Assembly (NCBI RefSeq): GCF_003073045.1
Contig: NC_037600.1
Coordinates: 12,264,758 to 12,328,757 of the forward strand
DNA: 64,000 nt
Direction: 5' to 3'
Origin: Pomacea canaliculata
Lineage: Eukaryota > Mollusca > Gastropoda > Architaenioglossa > Ampullariidae
A model generated the notes under the pieces. The model did not search any database. It was not told the origin of the DNA and saw only the letters and a list, made by a program, of their open reading frames with translations. The position numbers and the translations under genes were made by a program. This document shows positions 23,497-34,229 of the stretch, piece after piece. The first letter of the stretch is position 1; each line of letters opens with the position of its first letter.

Positions 23497-25735
23497 ATGA
23501 AAGAAGCAAACTCAGTTTCCACAACTAAAAGCCAGTGGTCACGAGTGGGCCCGGCTACCACCAGGGTAGACTGGTTCAGTGCCACAGGAAGCATGGACTC
23601 GGCCACACGTGTCCGTGCCTTCTCGGACAACATGCTGTCGACAGCAAAGTGGGAGAGCGAGGTGGACGATGGGACATTCTTGTGGTCCACGCGCAACACG
23701 ACGACAGCGGCCAGAAACGCCACTCATCCCCTACATGACATGGAGGACTTTCTGCGGCAGAAGAACGACGAGTTCACGATGCTTGTCATCCCCGCTATCG
23801 TCTTCCTGGGCATTCTCTTTGTTATAGGTTAGTTGCTCGCCATATGCTCCATAAAAACATTTTATACTTTCTTTCTCTGGGAGAGAAGGTGCTATTTATA
23901 ATTTGCCAAAAAAAGTTACTTGCACTCGCAACACAATTCAAATAAATATTTATTAATTAAAATGCCACTCACATACCACAGAGTTTCAGTCAAAGTTTTA
24001 CGACTTAAAAATCAAAATAATTCAACAATTTATTCTTTGACAGTAAACGCATGTCGACAGTTTGGTCAAAGCAAGTATGAGATACGCAGAGCCTTTGCAG
24101 ATCAGCCGCTGTTAGTTTATGTCTCTCGTCTTTGGTTTCTTATAGCATCAAACCCTAGGAGGACCATTTGCCTAATCTTTCTCTCTTTTGTTTTCTCCTC
24201 TCTCTTTTGCACTATTATCTTCTCTGGCTCACCCATACACTCACAACCTAAATCTTTCCAGACCAGAATGTGCTTCCATTTACAGCAGTTACGGCCAGAC
24301 AAAATCGATGTCGACACCGATCATCACCATGGTTTCACCATTTCCTTAATTTTCTTTTTTCCTAGGGGTGATTGGCAACACACTGGTTCTCTACGTCTAC
24401 AACCGTAAGCTCCATAAAGGCACCATCCGGTGGTTCATTCAGGCCCTGGCCATCTTCGACCTGCTGAGCTGCCTGGTGGCCATCCCCGGCGAGACCATAG
24501 ACATGAGAAACAACTACACCTTCGGCGGCAGCCCCATGTGCAAGATCCTGCGCAGCGTCAACATGTTCTGCACGGTGGCGTCGGGTATGACGCTGATGGT
24601 GGTGGCGGTTGAGCGCTATAAACGCATCTGCACCCCGCTACGCAAACAGATCTCCCCCCGCCAGGCACGCATCATCATCGGAGTCTGCACCCTCGCCGCC
24701 CTCGTCTGCGCCTCGCCAGCTGCCGTCATCTATGGCAAGCAGACGGTGCAGACCGACAACGCAGCCATCAACGGCAGCGACTGCTCCACCTCCGACGTCT
24801 TTCTGGGCACGGTGTACCCCATGGCCTTCAGCTCCTTCCAGTTCGTCCTCTTCCTAGCGGGGGCTGCAGCGCTTATCGTCTTGTATATCCTGATCGGCCG
24901 CAAGATCTGGTCGCACGAGCGGTTTCGGAGGATCGGTTTCAATACGGGCATCAACCGCCGAATCTCTTTCATCTTCGCAGGAGGGTCGGAGTGCTCCTCC
25001 CCGACCACAGACGACGTAGTGTTCACCTTTCCGTACCGGCGGAATGGAGATGAGGCCAGTAGCAGCAGCAACAGCAACCATAGTAACAACAACAACAACG
25101 ACGATCAGGCAGGTCAGGCAGGCCCGGAGTTCCAGCAGGCGAATATACCCTCCGTCAAGAGCGAGCCGCACATCGCAGGGAAATGCAGCACCACGTCTTT
25201 CGAAAAGTCACGTGACAGTCCCATGATCGCCCAGTTCGACTCTTCGCGGATCGCCACCAGCGGCCCTAAGTCGTCGATCCCGACGTCCTCCACAGCCGCG
25301 TCGCTGACGATGGTTCCGACCAACACGCTAACCTTCAAGTCGAACCAGCGCGAGAGGGCAAAGTCCGCTGGCGAGTCGACCCTCAAAGGACGCTACCGCC
25401 GCCGGTCCACCGTCCACACGCAGGCCGACATTCGGCGATTCCTCAATCGGTCCGACTCTGTAAACTCCGGCACGCGGCGGACGACCCTCATGCTGTTCCT
25501 CATCACAATGGTCTTCCTGCTGAGTTTCCTGCCCTACCTCGTGTTAAACGTCCTGAAAGTGCTGGACGACGACTCCCTCAGCGGCGACGGCAACGCGTGG
25601 GAGGTGGCACACAACATCTTGCTACGCTCCTACTTCATCAACAGCGTCGCCAACCCCGTCATCTACAGCTTCTGTTCCAGGACATTCCGGACCGAGTGTT
25701 CGAGGGTGCTGCATTGTAGCTGCTGCAGAAAGTGA
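23497..25735 (+). CDS. class A (rhodopsin-like) G-protein-coupled receptor, probably a peptide receptor
   Basis: Seven-transmembrane receptor at the cell surface, 566 aa, from two coding exons, 23497-23827 and 24366-25735. The donor ATAG|GTTAGT and acceptor CCTAG|GGG meet inside TM1 (phase 1). The ATG at 23497 is the first in frame after an acceptor at 23441-23442. The N-terminal tail (about 94 aa) has sequons NTT (aa 67) and NAT (aa 74). TM1 has GVIGNTLVLY, TM3 ends ERYKRIC (DRY variant), and TM7 has NSVANPVIYSF. Cys before TM3 (MCKILR) and in ECL2 (SDCSTSD) can form the conserved disulfide. TM6 lacks CWxP and reads LLSFLPYL. The third intracellular loop is unusually long, about 200 aa, rich in Ser and Asn. 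The tail ends in a Cys cluster (CSCCRK), a likely palmitoylation site. The coding exons are GC-rich against AT-rich flanks. I cannot name the ligand; a neuropeptide receptor of the CCK/orexin-like group is a guess. Confidence 0.92.
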
Positions 25736-27760
25736 CTGTGCTAAATTTGACAGCTTCTTCAAAAGAACGTCTGAGAACATTTTCGCCGTTCACAAACACC
25801 ATATCTAAATCATCTAAGGCTGTAGCGCTTAGTAAAGCGCCCAGGCCGAAGAAAGGCATGGAAGGACTGTCAATTTACCGTAACTCATTCCCCCCTCCAT
25901 CATCCCTCACTTTAACCCCCCCCCCCCAAGTTACCAAACTTTGGCAGACAGGCGGACATTCTGTCTGCAATGGTTCCTCTCAAAGCTTTAACCTTCCAGT
26001 GTCATCTTGTTTTAAATGTATATAGACGTTTATAAAAACAAAACAAAAACCTCAAAGGTTATCCAGGGCACCACTTGTCAGTGTCCATGCAAAAGAAAGT
26101 AAACCTGTAATAAATATGCTTTGATGTGTGACAGCAGATATTCTGTGACATATCCCACAGGAGCAAGGGTCAGTGATAACACATCTCGCAGGAGATGAAA
26201 AGAACAAGAGAAAATTTCTCAAAAGTTCCCCATATGCCATGTTGGAGACTAATCGTATCGAAGCCAAGACGTGCACACACACTCACAGTATGAATTATAT
26301 CAATAGACTTGTTGCCAGCATGTTATTCCTTCTCATTACTGCACTGTAAATTTACAGTTATCTAACCATGAATAGAAAAGCTAGTATGAAAACATAAACG
26401 CACGCCTATTCTATAATAAACTTTTTTTTTAACCACAAGTCTGTCTGGCACAATAGTTTGCACCGATTTCTGCTGTGAACATGTACATAAGTAAACATGT
26501 AAATAAGACTGTTGTACAATGCACTCTATTTATAACACCTTGATCAAGCTTTTGTTGTAAGGCCAAATATTCTACTACTCTCCATCTCTCTCAGAGACAG
26601 GAAATGTTGCTGTTTCTGAATTTCCTACAGCACCGCTTCTTTATGAGGTAGTAATAATCGCTGCCATTATTTGCACTGGTAGAAGGCTATCTAGCGATGC
26701 AAGAAGTACTGATGTCAGAGTATGTTGTATCACTGGCATCTTCAATTAAGACTCAGCTTGGACACAAAACATCAGATAACGGCCAGCAGTGGGAGCACAA
26801 GTTTTGTTTAATTTCCACTCTTCCCAGAAACCAGGTATTTAGTATCTTCATCTTTCTAAAAGGTTTGCTGGCTGCTTTTAGTAACAGCTGTTGTTTCCAT
26901 TTGCTGCTTTGGTTTCTGATTAAACTCTTTCTAAACCTGCTAAGGATTTTAAGAAGTTGGATTGAATGACAGGATGACAGTTTGGAGAATTGGTTTGCGT
27001 TCCATTTCTGCTACATCCTTTTTTTTTGTGTGTGTGTAATGTTTATCAGTGTGTTTAGATCTCTCTCACTATGCCTAGTAGAAAGTCATCTACTCAAAGA
27101 AATCAGGGGAGCTAACAAATGGAGGAGTTTTAGAGATGTATCAACTGCAAGACAGATCATGGACCTTTGATTTAAAACCTACCAACAGGCATACTCTGTG
27201 ATCAGTTTCAGAGCGGTCCAGTAAAACACTTGTCTCTAAGATAGTGAGGGTGTTGGATTTCAAGTTCCAGATGCTGCATCACACACATGCTATCTCTGTA
27301 GGCTTGACATTTGTTTATAAGGACTAGCTAAACCTGATGCAGCCTTTTGGAAAGCACAATCAACATTCACAGTTTTCTTGTATCAGCTCTTGTTCTTTGA
27401 GTTAATTAAATTTTTACTAAACAGCATAAAATGGCCCAAGATTTTCAAGATGAAACATGACTCCTAATAGGCCAGTATTTTACTTTCTTTTACTCTGTTT
27501 ACAAAGAATGTCCTTAATGACTCAAATGATGAAAGCATTGACAACATTTAGAAGGCACTATCACACTCTTTTGCAAGCATACTTATTGTACAGTATGGCA
27601 GATGTTCCCAATAAACAAAATAATGCACAGTGTCTGAAGAAAATAAAGCAAAGAAACACGATTTTATTTCACGATACAAATTTAATCACATGTTCAAAAT
27701 CGTTACTTTTTAAATAAATGCACATGTTTAAGGTTTCATCTATTTTAAGTGCAAAATATT
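25736..27760. other. GPCR 3' flank, no further gene seen
   Basis: Contains the candidate poly(A) signals, a run of eleven or more C at about 25917-25928 and a weak tRNA-like/SINE-like stretch near 27200-27290. I see no coding exon. Confidence 0.5.
26109..26420 (+). promoter_or_regulatory. candidate polyadenylation signals of the GPCR gene
   Basis: Canonical AATAAA hexamers lie at 26109-26114 and 26415-26420, about 370 and 680 nt after the GPCR stop codon. Either would give an ordinary 3' UTR. Which is used cannot be told from the sequence. Confidence 0.4.
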
Positions 27761-27768
27761 GCAGAAAT

Positions 27769-28800
27769 TCAAAAGCCGTGATACAGAACAACTGTAAAAG
27801 TGAAATGATGATAAAAATGTATGTTTTTATAGCACTCCACAATCTGTGATTGTCTCTCCAGACCAGGTAAAAACTTTCCTCCTATACAAAAGTTGTCTAC
27901 ATATAACGAAGCAGCCATATGTTTTCGAATAGACTTCAGGATACCATTTATTTTGATGCAAAATAATATAGGTGACAGGATACTTCCTTGAGAATCCCAC
28001 CTGCTGTTCATGGGTGTCTGTATCTGGACTCTAAATACATGATATGTTAGAAAATTTTTAATGAAAATTGATAATCGGCCTTGGAGACCGAGAGAAAATA
28101 TCTTGCCTCCATACAGTGTCATGAGCTTTTTCTAGATCAAAGAATACTATAACATGCTCTTTCTTAATAAAGGTGTCTTTTATAAATGTTTCAAATTGGA
28201 CCGTTTGATATGTAGTACTACAATTTTTTTAGAAACCACACTGAATGTTGGACATGAGATTCTGGGCTTCTAGCACCCAAAGCAATTGAGTTTACCATCA
28301 TTTCTAGAACTTTGCAGGGACAATTTGTTAAAACAAATGGACAGTAGTTATTTGGGTCTGAGGGATCTTTTCCTGGGTTTAGCATTGGGACTATTAATAT
28401 CTCATGCCAATCCTAGTAAAGTTTCCTGAGCTCCACATATGATTGAAAATCACTAGTAATGTCCTCAATGCCGACTCTGAGAGTTTAATTATGATTTGGT
28501 ATGATATTCTGTCTGGTCTTGGGGTCGAGTGAGAGCACTTTAAAAGTGCTTAAGTTCAGACATCGAGAAATCGGTGCTGTAGGCTTCCAAGTTATTGGAT
28601 AGGAAGCTGCATCCTGTTAATTCTTTGCAAGCTTTCACATGTTGAAAAGCCGCAGAATATTGTGATGAAGATGCAGCCATTTCAACAGTAGAGCCTAGCT
28701 GATTTGCAATTTCTTGATGATCTGTAAGTAAATTTTTTTTCTACTTTTGGGTGTCCTACCACTCTATCCTTTCCTTTAAGTTTCTTGATGGTTAACCAAA
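27769..28800 (-). mobile_element. Jockey-like LINE fragment, decayed
   Basis: From 28800 down, the minus strand gives pieces of a non-LTR polymerase in order: FSMSELKHF, ALTRPQD, then VIVFFDLEKAHDTVW (palm A, with the catalytic Asp), FSLGLQGRLSIFIKNFL, QGSILSPILFCIKIN and ASLYVDNFCI (the YVDD box, now YVDN). Several frame changes and a damaged catalytic box make it inactive. It lies between the GPCR and the exonuclease, convergent with the first. Confidence 0.85.
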
Positions 28801-29176
28801 CCAAAAGGAAGGAGTACAGCTTGTTAGTGAGGAAATGAAGCGTTGTCACAAGATCCTACTTTGATGGTTACAGATGTGGCAAGCCAATCAAACACAGACA
28901 ATATCTGAAACTAGATTAATGTGGTAGGTCAGCAGGCCTTTCATTTTGTAAGGATGCTAAAATCATATTTGAACAGATCTTGCAAGTGTTAGGTTATGAT
29001 CTGTTGCTTCAGTAACTGAATACTACATTAAAATTCTTCACACCATGTACAATCCCAGTCAGAAAACTAACAATCTTGTGCTGGTGGCTTTTCTTGCTTG
29101 ACACATCTAGGCTGCACTGGTGCCCTAACTAAACATCTTATAGAATATAAAATGGTGATACGAAGAGCTCAGTTCT

Positions 29177-29531
29177 CCTGGGAAACATAACAATAACCAA
29201 AATAAAAACCAACAAAAACCCAATAAAAATACGCAAGCAAAGATTTATTCTGAACCCTTTAAAATGAGAAAGGCTCATTTTTTTTATACAATGAATAACT
29301 ATTTTGGCAGGAAAAAAGCACCTTTAACAAATAAAATTCAGTTAGTGGCAGTGATCTTAATATGTGTTATCCTGGAAAACATTGCAATAAGCAAAAAGAT
29401 TTATTCTGAACCCATTGAAATTGGACAGGCTTATTATATTTTACAATAAATAACTATTTTGGCAAGAAAAAAGTGCTTTTAACAAATAAAATTCACAGTT
29501 AGTGGCAGCGATCTAAATATGTGTTACCCAA
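29177..29531 (+). repeat. tandem duplication, period about 156 bp
   Basis: AGATTTATTCTGAACCC starts at 29241 and again at 29397; AATATGTGTTA(T/C)CC recurs at 29359 and 29516. The two units also share AATAACTATTTTGGCA and AACAAATAAAATTCA. A partial earlier unit (CCTGGGAAACATAACAATAA) begins near 29177. The copies differ by several substitutions, so the duplication is not recent. Confidence 0.88.
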
Positions 29532-29960
29532 CTATTTAAAAAAGATGAAATAAGCTTAATAAACTCATGCAGTTTGTTTTGTATACATTGGTAATAACTC
29601 ATTCACACTTATTCATAAACATGACAAGGACTGCTGAGTTGCACAATGCAAAATGATTACTGACAGCATAAAGAAACAACTCAATTAGGCACATCACCTA
29701 TGAATACTTTGAAAATATTTTACATATCATTGAAACAAAAGATAAAGCAGCATTATGACATGGATAACTGAAACTATGGATGCAGGAGCATGACTGCTTA
29801 TATATGAGAATAAAGAGCTAGCAAAAAACTGGGAATAATATTGTTCAAGACTGTCATAACATCCCTACAGCCAATCAGAAATAAAGGACTGACACTGCTG
29901 GGGATGTTTAAATGCTAAAATAAATACCTTCTTTGTATAAAAATATTTACATATTTCAAT

Positions 29961-29966
29961 TTTATT
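29961..29966 (-). promoter_or_regulatory. candidate polyadenylation signal of the exonuclease gene
   Basis: TTTATT on the plus strand is AATAAA on the minus strand, about 950 nt beyond the exonuclease stop codon. It is the first such hexamer I noticed downstream. If used, the 3' UTR would contain the interspersed repeat at 30563-30812. Confidence 0.3.
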
Positions 29967-30562
29967 GATCTATTAAAGTTCCAAGCAACATAATACTATG
30001 ATAATTTTCTTTTTGGCTTACATACATTAGAGAATTTCAAAGCCCAAAGTAAATGCAACATAAAAATGTATTGTAAATGAGATATCTCATTATAAAAATA
30101 GAAAATATTAAAATCGCACCATTTCAAAATATTTCTGAATGAATACAACAAAACATCCATTATATATATATGCACTGCATATTAAGTCTAAGCAAATAAA
30201 ACTAAAAACAATTTTATCTAGTACATTAAATGCAGATTCATGATTAGCGTTTGCAAAAATAATTGAGCAACGTGCATTTTTTTTTATCGTCTGTATTTCA
30301 AAGCTGTCCAGCGGGTATTTCTATGACACAAATTTCAAATATCTTTGTGCTTCAAGAACAAAATATAGTTAGGTGAGACAAAATTGAAAACTGATAACTA
30401 TTTCTCAGAATGTATAAAATTCAAGACACATCTTTAGCCTTTGCAGTGTTTTAAGCATGTTTGTTGCTCATGTTAAATTTAATGTTTTTCCCCATGGCAT
30501 GAATACCAACAACTTTTTGTAACCGTACATTTTGATTGCTTCACAGAAAGAACTCATCATGG

Positions 30563-30812
30563 ACGTGTATAGGTGGATATCGTCTGTCTGCCAAGACCAA
30601 CGCTTAGCCTCTTGCTTAGTGATCCGCTGTTAGTCTCGGCGAGCTTAAACAAAGAATGTGAATAAACCGGAAGCTTTGTCGTCTCATGCCTCATTTTAGT
30701 AGTTAATCTGAAATGTGAATAAACTGGAAACTTTGCAGTCTCATGCTTTGTTTTAGCAGTTAACTGGAAAAAATCATCTGCCAGCAGTCCAGTAATACAA
30801 GTTTGTGAACTC
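30563..30812 (-). repeat. interspersed repeat with internal 56-bp tandem, copy 2
   Basis: Reverse complement of the element at 7858-8095: it shares the ends (ACTTGTATTACTGGACTGC and CCACCTATACAC), the middle text GCCGAGACTAACAGCGGAT and the two internal units ending at 30766 and 30710. It lies about 100 nt past the exonuclease stop codon, so it may be part of that 3' UTR. An open frame through it is a by-product of the tandem units. Confidence 0.85.
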
Positions 30813-30910
30813 ACTACATTCAAGCTGAACAAGGTATTTTGAGTCAACATCAGAGATGCATCACCTCCCAAATTTTAAACTGTAATCTTTCCTTGCTCAA
30901 ATTTAATGGA

Positions 30911-33732
30911 TTAATGCATTGGATGAGTTGTACTCAGCAGCACAGCATTCTCCTCTGCCCAAGAAATGAATTCTGATCCCTTCTTGTGTATTAACTTCAA
31001 AAGTGTAAGACAGTCTCCTTCTGCTGAGTGAGCTCCTTGAGGGCTCTGGTTAAACTCACGCCAGTAGATCTCTCCCAGCTTGTAGGAAAGGCTATCTAAC
31101 TTGACTGGGAACATGTTTCTCCTTCCTCGTATTTTTTGAAGCCTAGGTCGCTGTGTAATCTCATCTTTACTCGTCAAAGAACTAGCTATTTGACTTTTGT
31201 CATTATCTCCTGTATAACCTTTCTCCCCAATGGCGATACTTTGTTCAGTTGAAAGTTCTGCTTTTTCATTGCTTTCTGGGCCAAGGGAAGTAATCCTTTG
31301 TTTCTCTTCAAGAGCAGCTTCTGCTTTCAACGCCAAAATAGCAAACTCTTCGTCAGAAATGCTTCCATGCCAAGAGTCCTCCTCCTGCAAGCTTTCTGGT
31401 TTTGATACTCTATTGCTCTGGGTTTCTAAACTTGATCTGAAAACACTGCTGTTATGTTCTAAGGGTGAGCCCTCTGATAATGCATGCTCAGCTTTCATAG
31501 TGGAGGCCTTTTCTGATTTATTTTCTTCATTCTTCTTGAATTCATCAAAAAGCCGTCTTACAACTTTACTATCTTTTATCTGCAGCTCTTCATCTGATAG
31601 TTCTATGTGACGCTTTCGAAGCTGTTTTGCCAGATCTCTGCTTGGATATTCACTGGTTCTTGTAGGCCTGTTTGGTGTTTTTTCATGCTGAGACCACTGA
31701 CATCCAGAAAGATCACTTTCTTCAGAAAGTAAACTTCTCTCAACATCTTTGTACAGCACTTTCTCCACTTTTTCTTGAGTTTTGTCATCAGACATACTAG
31801 ACTGTGAACAAACTCTTGGTGCTTGTTCATTCTCCGCTTGATTTCCTGCTGCATTTGTAGGTGAACTGTCTGATGACCTTTCTTCAGTGCCTACAGAAGA
31901 TCTCTGCTTATTTCTTGCTTCTTTTTTCATCAGCCATTCAGGTTTAGCAGATAATCCATCCAGCATTCTAAATGCCTCCAAAGAGTCAGCACAGTATATT
32001 AAAGGTTTCTCTGGCAAACTGTGAACAGCTGTCTTCAATTCTGACATTAAAAGAGGGAAGTCAAAGGAATGTCCATTGTGGGCAATAATGCAGGTGGGGC
32101 TTGGCTGACTGCTCAGAAAAGATGTTATTAGGGCTGCTTGGTCCTGGAAAGATGGCATCTGCTCCAAGACATCATTGAAGAGACCTGAAATGTAATGCTC
32201 ACATCTGTAAACTTATCGATATGAAAATGTCAATATTTTATCACTGTTAAATCATCATAAACTGTACCTCTTACAAGCAATATTCTAACATGCCTAACTG
32301 TATGCAAATACATGTGAATGTGCACATAAACATATCTTAGTGCATTTTTCCATTGAACAACAGACTTAATGTGCTTTGCACAAAAAAACAAATAACATCT
32401 AAACACATTCATAATACTTATATCATATGTTCAAACTCAGACCAGACATATAGCTAGCAAGTATACAGAGACATGGAACAGGCAGAAAAAAAAGAAACAT
32501 GCATACAAGCATGCCACAACAACATGGTATCAAAAAAGATAGCAGAAAGTTAAGCATCAAGAGGAAGTCTATCATTGTGTACTGAAAATTTTGAATCTCG
32601 GGTACCTTAGTAAACACGGAACAGTTATAGTGCACAAAACTTAAGATGCTTACTGCAACGGAGACAAGTGTACTGCAAAAACGTGTGTTTATTTTGTGGT
32701 GCACACTAGATCACTAATAGAGATATTGTATCAATGCAATAGAGGTGAAGAACAGTATACAAGAGATCAGAGGGTTTCAGTCTATGCTGCAGACATATGC
32801 TGATCCAGAATCTAAAGCAGGAGAAATTGGAGTGAGCAAATAAATCAAGTAGTCTGGAGAGAAGAAAGCACAAAAATTGCAGTGATGCATGTGAAGAAGA
32901 TGGCACTGATAATGCTGTAAAGATTTTTAGTTGACAAAGAAGAAAACAAACTGACATACAAATAAAAAACAATACTGAAAAAGGCAGGTGGCACAATAAA
33001 AGCATTGATTAACAGTTGATACAAAAACTGTCAAAAATTCATGAGCAACAGAAAAAAAGAGAGAGAAAAAGACTAGACAGCAGTTACTGACAGGTTGATA
33101 GTATTAAGTATATTGCAATTACAATTAAGCTTTTTTAAGTAATAAAGGTACCTTCAAAAAATTTTTTACCTTGCTCTAGGGACTTAATAAGCTTCATTAA
33201 CCATAACACAGGGATTTAATGTTTCCAGTCCTTTATGTGGAACTGGATCCATACTATCGGACGCATGCATGCATGGACTGGTTTTCATATTTATGTTTCA
33301 TTACAATGTTCATGTAAGCTCCTTTCTGCAGACAATTCCAGAAGGTAAGTGATTGAAATCATACAGAACTATGTGATAAAAGCCGCATACATTACTAATA
33401 GGATCATTTTTATCATCATTTGCAACTGTATATATAGCTGTATATATAGCTGTTGTTAAAAATATCATACCTGTGATCCTGGAGGCTGAAGGATCAATGG
33501 GTTTCTTTGGGTTAAAACAAAGCTGAAGTTTATTTATCACTCTTGGAAGTCGTTCTTGTGTTTGTAGTTCGTCCGTTAAAACAGACAGCAGACACAATTC
33601 GGTAATTTTGGGGGTTTTACCAGGGCTCGGCAGACATGACGCTTCCGTATCAAAAACAACAATGCTCGAAAGTTTACATCTTGCGTTTCCAGTACTAAGA
33701 GTACTCGATTCTTTACGGTTGTGTTCTGTCAT
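30911..33732 (-). CDS. TREX-type 3'-5' DNA exonuclease (DEDDh family) with large internal insert
   Basis: Two coding exons on the minus strand, 33732-33471 and 32184-30911 (donor ATCACAG|GTATGA, acceptor TTTCAG|GTCTCT, phase 1), give 511 aa. TREX enzymes remove 3' nucleotides from DNA with two metal ions. Exo I is VVFDTEAS (D28, E30), followed by the TREX signature PKITELCLL and LCFNPKKPIDPSASRITG. Exo II is AHNGHSFDFPLL (D129). Exo III is HSAEGDCLTLL (H473, D478). The end, ISWAEENAVLLSTTHPMH, resembles the TREX core terminus; no C-terminal membrane anchor follows, so the layout is nearer TREX2. The span from Exo II to Exo III is about 345 aa; some 270 aa of it is charged, Ser/Glu-rich and probably disordered, where mammalian TREX has well under 100. 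An in-frame ATG 48 nt upstream (33780) is possible. The gene is head to head with the spectrin. Confidence 0.92.
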
Positions 33733-34217
33733 TGTTTTCAGCTCCGTATGATAATATAATAAATTCAGACCAGATTTCAAGACCTATATATATTTCAGCA
33801 GTTATAATTCAGCTCGGCATCACTCACCTAATTAATCCTACCACGAACGTTCATGATCCTACTTTGTAAAAATTGCGTTAAATGATCACTTTATCGGTGA
33901 TGCTGTAAGAATGCATTTCTGAGATATCAAAACGACAACATGGTCGGGTATCAATGTTAGTCAACAACAAAAATTTTCATTTGTACCACGAACTTGTGTT
34001 ATACAAGCCCGTGTGTGTACTGTGGTCAGTAGAAAAAAAATCGTCTGCTCATTAGCAATACCATATGCATATGAAGCTGAACTAAGCTAGGTTTACGAAA
34101 GTGTTATAGCAATAAATGAAAATGTTTCATTTTCCCTAATCATATGTCTCAATATTTTTTTCAACATAAACATCCAGTGTAGGCACTCGACGGACTCACG
34201 CGTTGGTGGGTATGTCC

Positions 34218-34229
34218 GGTCACATGACC
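34218..34229. promoter_or_regulatory. palindrome GGTCACATGACC, copy 1
   Basis: A perfect 12-bp dyad with a CACATG E-box core, of the TCACATGA (MITF/TFE-type M-box) form. It lies between the divergent exonuclease and spectrin genes, in the only locally CpG-containing patch. It is a candidate bHLH-zip site by pattern only. Confidence 0.4.

Larger units (their letters stand above)
28801..30562. other. no supported gene; tandem duplication and exonuclease 3' flank
   Basis: Very AT-rich. It includes the 156-bp tandem duplication and the likely 3' end of the exonuclease transcript. Confidence 0.5.

Noticed and set aside
23920..24408. 162-codon frame across the GPCR intron
   Set aside because: Runs through the pyrimidine tract and acceptor of exon 24366; the receptor splice explains the region.
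23535..25386. Several frames overlapping the GPCR exons
   Set aside because: Shadow frames of GC-rich coding exons; only the receptor frame carries family motifs.
30557..30871. 104-codon minus-strand frame after the exonuclease
   Set aside because: Lies in the interspersed repeat with two similar 56-bp units; the other copy at 7858 does not preserve it.
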